From: Candidatus Bathyarchaeota archaeon
GTDB lineage: Archaea; Thermoproteota; Bathyarchaeia; Bathyarchaeales; Bathycorpusculaceae
Assembly: GCA_026014845.1 (NCBI GenBank)
Contig: JAOZHM010000103.1
Location: forward strand, 1 to 7,084
Length of the DNA: 7,084 nt
Direction: 5' to 3'
Shown here piece after piece: positions 5,300-7,084 of the stretch (its first letter is position 1; each line of letters starts with the position of its first letter). The notes below the pieces were generated by a model. That model worked only from the letters and a program-made list of their open reading frames with translations, was not told the origin of the DNA and searched no databases. The position numbers and the translations under genes were made by a program.

Positions 5300-7084
5300 C
5301 TACATGAATCTTTCAAGTTTGGTTAATCCTATTATTTCGTCGAAGTCTAAACCTACTGCGTCTAATACTTGGTCAAAGGTCGAACGGAGGTAAGCTACGT
5401 ACTTGTCAACGTCAATCTCATTTTTCGTTGCCAACTCGACTGGTTTGACGTGCGGTTCTTTAACAACCTTCACGAAGCTCATTAGGTCGCCAGCTTTCAC
5501 TTCCACCCCTCTTTTTTGGAGAATCCTCGCCGCTTTGACGTGTTGGGGCGTTGTTTTTCTGTAGTGTTCCGGGTCTTCCCCTAAAACCACGTTGAATGCT
5601 AATTCGCTTAGGTTTTCCCATTCTCTCCTCTTCAGCCGCATATAGCGGTTGCGGACGATGTCGCATATGTCCTTTTTGGCCTCTTCGAAATCTGCCGGTG
5701 ATTTGACTTGTGCCAAGCGTTCTTTCATTTCATTGAAGGCATTTTTGATGAACAATGGTATGTGTCTTTTCTTGCCTGTTAATCCTTTGACGTCAACGCT
5801 TCCATCCTCCAAAACCCCCAAGTAGTTCTTTTTTCGCGAACTGAAAACTGCGTATCTGTAAACTTTGTCAACATCCAAGCTCATTTTTAATTCGTGCTCA
5901 GTCCACTGGGCAAGTTCTTCAATCTGTTCTTTTGATGGGTTCTTCAAGAAAACGCTGTCAGTATCGCCATAGAGTACTTGGATGTTGAGGTCTTCTGCTT
6001 TGTTAATTATTTGGGTTATCGAGTGTCTTCCGATGGCTGCTGTTGCTTCTGCCACTGGTGGACAGTAGAGGTCGAAGGATTCGGCTCCGAAAACTCCGTA
6101 GCTGGCGTTCAAGATAACTTTGAGTGCTCCTTGTATGATTTTGTACCAGCTTCTCAATTCTGCTGGTAAAGTTTTGTCTTTTGATTTTGGTTTGTACCAT
6201 CGTACTCGCAAGTCTCTAAGTGAACCAATTAGCAGGCTTTCTAGTGCTCGTTTTTTTGTGCAAACCCAATGAGGTGTGTCTGGAATGCGGTTGTTACGGC
6301 ATTCTGGATGTCGACAACGTATGGATTGGTAGCCGAGGTTCCAAACTTTTGTTATGGATGGGTATAGGCTTGGAAAGTCCATGACTGCAACGTTGAAGTG
6401 GACGCCTGGAATGGGCTCAACAACAATTGCGCCTTTGTATTTCTTGCCTTTTATGATTGCTTTTGTTGCTGTCTTACCTTTTATGGCTAGGATGTCTGCT
6501 GCGTTTGGAATAAGCATGTTTCTTCTGCGATGTTCGCGGTGCATGAAATTTCTTATCCATCTTGATACACCTTGGCGGCTCACGTCTTCCATGGGCATGC
6601 TGCTGATCCTGGCTAGAACAAGAATGAGCTTCATAACTAAGTCATCTTCGAAACTTGTGAGCTTAAAAGTGATTTCACCATCTCTAAGGCAGTATTTAGC
6701 AAGCTCTGTGTAAGTTAACTCGCCTATGCTCTTTTCCACCTTGATCTTTTCCATTTCAATTAAGGCTTTACCAACATCATCAAGCTTAACGTCTCGATAA
6801 CGGTTGCTGAAGGCATATATTCGTATAGAACGGTTGAAGAAAAACTTGTACAAATCAACGTGTACACCATACTTCAGCAAACAAACGCGTCTACCAACCT
6901 CTATTGGAATTTCATTTCGTCTAAAACCGAAGTTTTCTGCCCTGTGAGCCAAATAACGAAGGTCAAAATCGTCACCGTTAAACGTGAGAACAAAGGGATA
7001 ATTCCATAAAGCATCAAAAACTGCTCTTATGAGCTTCTCTTCAGAATCAAAGTATTCAAGGTTTACATCGGCTGGAAGATGCTC
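5300..7084 (-). CDS. polB: Family-B DNA polymerase (PolB1-like), C-terminal part; start lies beyond the right edge
   Basis: The reverse frame is open to the window edge (594 residues visible; numbering from there). It shows the end of the 3'-5' exonuclease domain: Exo II TFNGDDFDLRYL (34-45) and Exo III YCLRD (131-135). The polymerase domain then has YKGA (216-219), motif A DFPSLYPSI (D236), motif B KVILNASYGVFG (322-333), motif C YGDTDS (D374 and D376) and KKNYLG (418-423). All catalytic residues are present, so both proofreading and synthesis should work. YKGAIVVEP...FNVAVMDF and KVWNLGYQSI resemble crenarchaeal PolB1 rather than euryarchaeal PolB, so a main replicative role is likely. Cysteines at 257, 262 and 275 form a possible metal-binding insert after motif A. 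The C-terminus ends LTKLERFM without a clear PCNA motif. No intein interrupts motifs A-C. A TTG at 6952 is an internal Leu codon within the Exo II region, not the start. Confidence 0.97.
   Translation of the reverse strand, partial: EHLPADVNLEYFDSEEKLIRAVFDALWNYPFVLTFNGDDFDLRYLAHRAENFGFRRNEIPIEVGRRVCLLKYGVHVDLYKFFFNRSIRIYAFSNRYRDVKLDDVGKALIEMEKIKVEKSIGELTYTELAKYCLRDGEITFKLTSFEDDLVMKLILVLARISSMPMEDVSRQGVSRWIRNFMHREHRRRNMLIPNAADILAIKGKTATKAIIKGKKYKGAIVVEPIPGVHFNVAVMDFPSLYPSITKVWNLGYQSIRCRHPECRNNRIPDTPHWVCTKKRALESLLIGSLRDLRVRWYKPKSKDKTLPAELRSWYKIIQGALKVILNASYGVFGAESFDLYCPPVAEATAAIGRHSITQIINKAEDLNIQVLYGDTDSVFLKNPSKEQIEELAQWTEHELKMSLDVDKVYRYAVFSSRKKNYLGVLEDGSVDVKGLTGKKRHIPLFIKNAFNEMKERLAQVKSPADFEEAKKDICDIVRNRYMRLKRREWENLSELAFNVVLGEDPEHYRKTTPQHVKAARILQKRGVEVKAGDLMSFVKVVKEPHVKPVELATKNEIDVDKYVAYLRSTFDQVLDAVGLDFDEIIGLTKLERFM

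Noticed and set aside
5960..6400. Intein in PolB
   Set aside because: Motifs A, B and C are continuous with normal spacing and there are no splice-junction or homing-endonuclease motifs.
6354..6713. 119-codon forward frame opposite polB
   Set aside because: It overlaps conserved PolB polymerase and exonuclease sequence, has no recognisable domain and no ribosome-binding site.

Overview
The window reads as a piece of an archaeal chromosome, most likely from the Thermoproteota (TACK) side and possibly Bathyarchaeia-like. The signs are a family-B DNA polymerase of crenarchaeal PolB1 style, an AglB/STT3 oligosaccharyltransferase with eukaryote-like motifs, a GPT/Alg7-type phosphosugar transferase, frequent TTG starts with strong Shine-Dalgarno sites, a TATA-like box and oligo-T 3' ends. 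The lineage is inferred from protein style and was not tested by any search.

Layout. Positions 2-715 (+) hold the C-terminal two thirds of the glycine-cleavage T protein (gcvT). Positions 781-2982 (+) hold a complete AglB/STT3. After only 15 bases comes an Alg7/AglH-like GlcNAc-1-phosphate transferase at 2998-3873 (+). A T7 tract and a 148-base non-coding gap follow. Positions 4022-4621 (+) hold a small soluble protein with a possible SecB-like core and an acidic repeat-bearing tail. A 111-base gap then carries a TATA-like box and a GC-rich hairpin, followed by a QueT-family transporter at 4733-5296 (+). Three bases further on, on the opposite strand, is the C-terminal part of PolB (5300-7084, open at the right edge). 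No stretch over 300 bases lacks a gene. I found no rRNA, tRNA, CRISPR array, insertion sequence or intein.

How the genes fit together. The aglB-aglH pair joins the last step of archaeal N-glycosylation (glycan transfer to Asn) to the first membrane step (sugar-phosphate transfer to the lipid carrier), probably on one transcript. queT probably has its own promoter, and its short leader could fold so that the ribosome-binding site is masked. gcvT (one-carbon metabolism) and polB (replication) look like ordinary neighbours.

The points most worth following are: the possible leader switch upstream of queT; the eukaryote-like STT3 motifs; an Alg7-like enzyme that lacks the first membrane helix and has Asn at a normally acidic metal-site position; and the SecB-like protein with a duplicated acidic tail.
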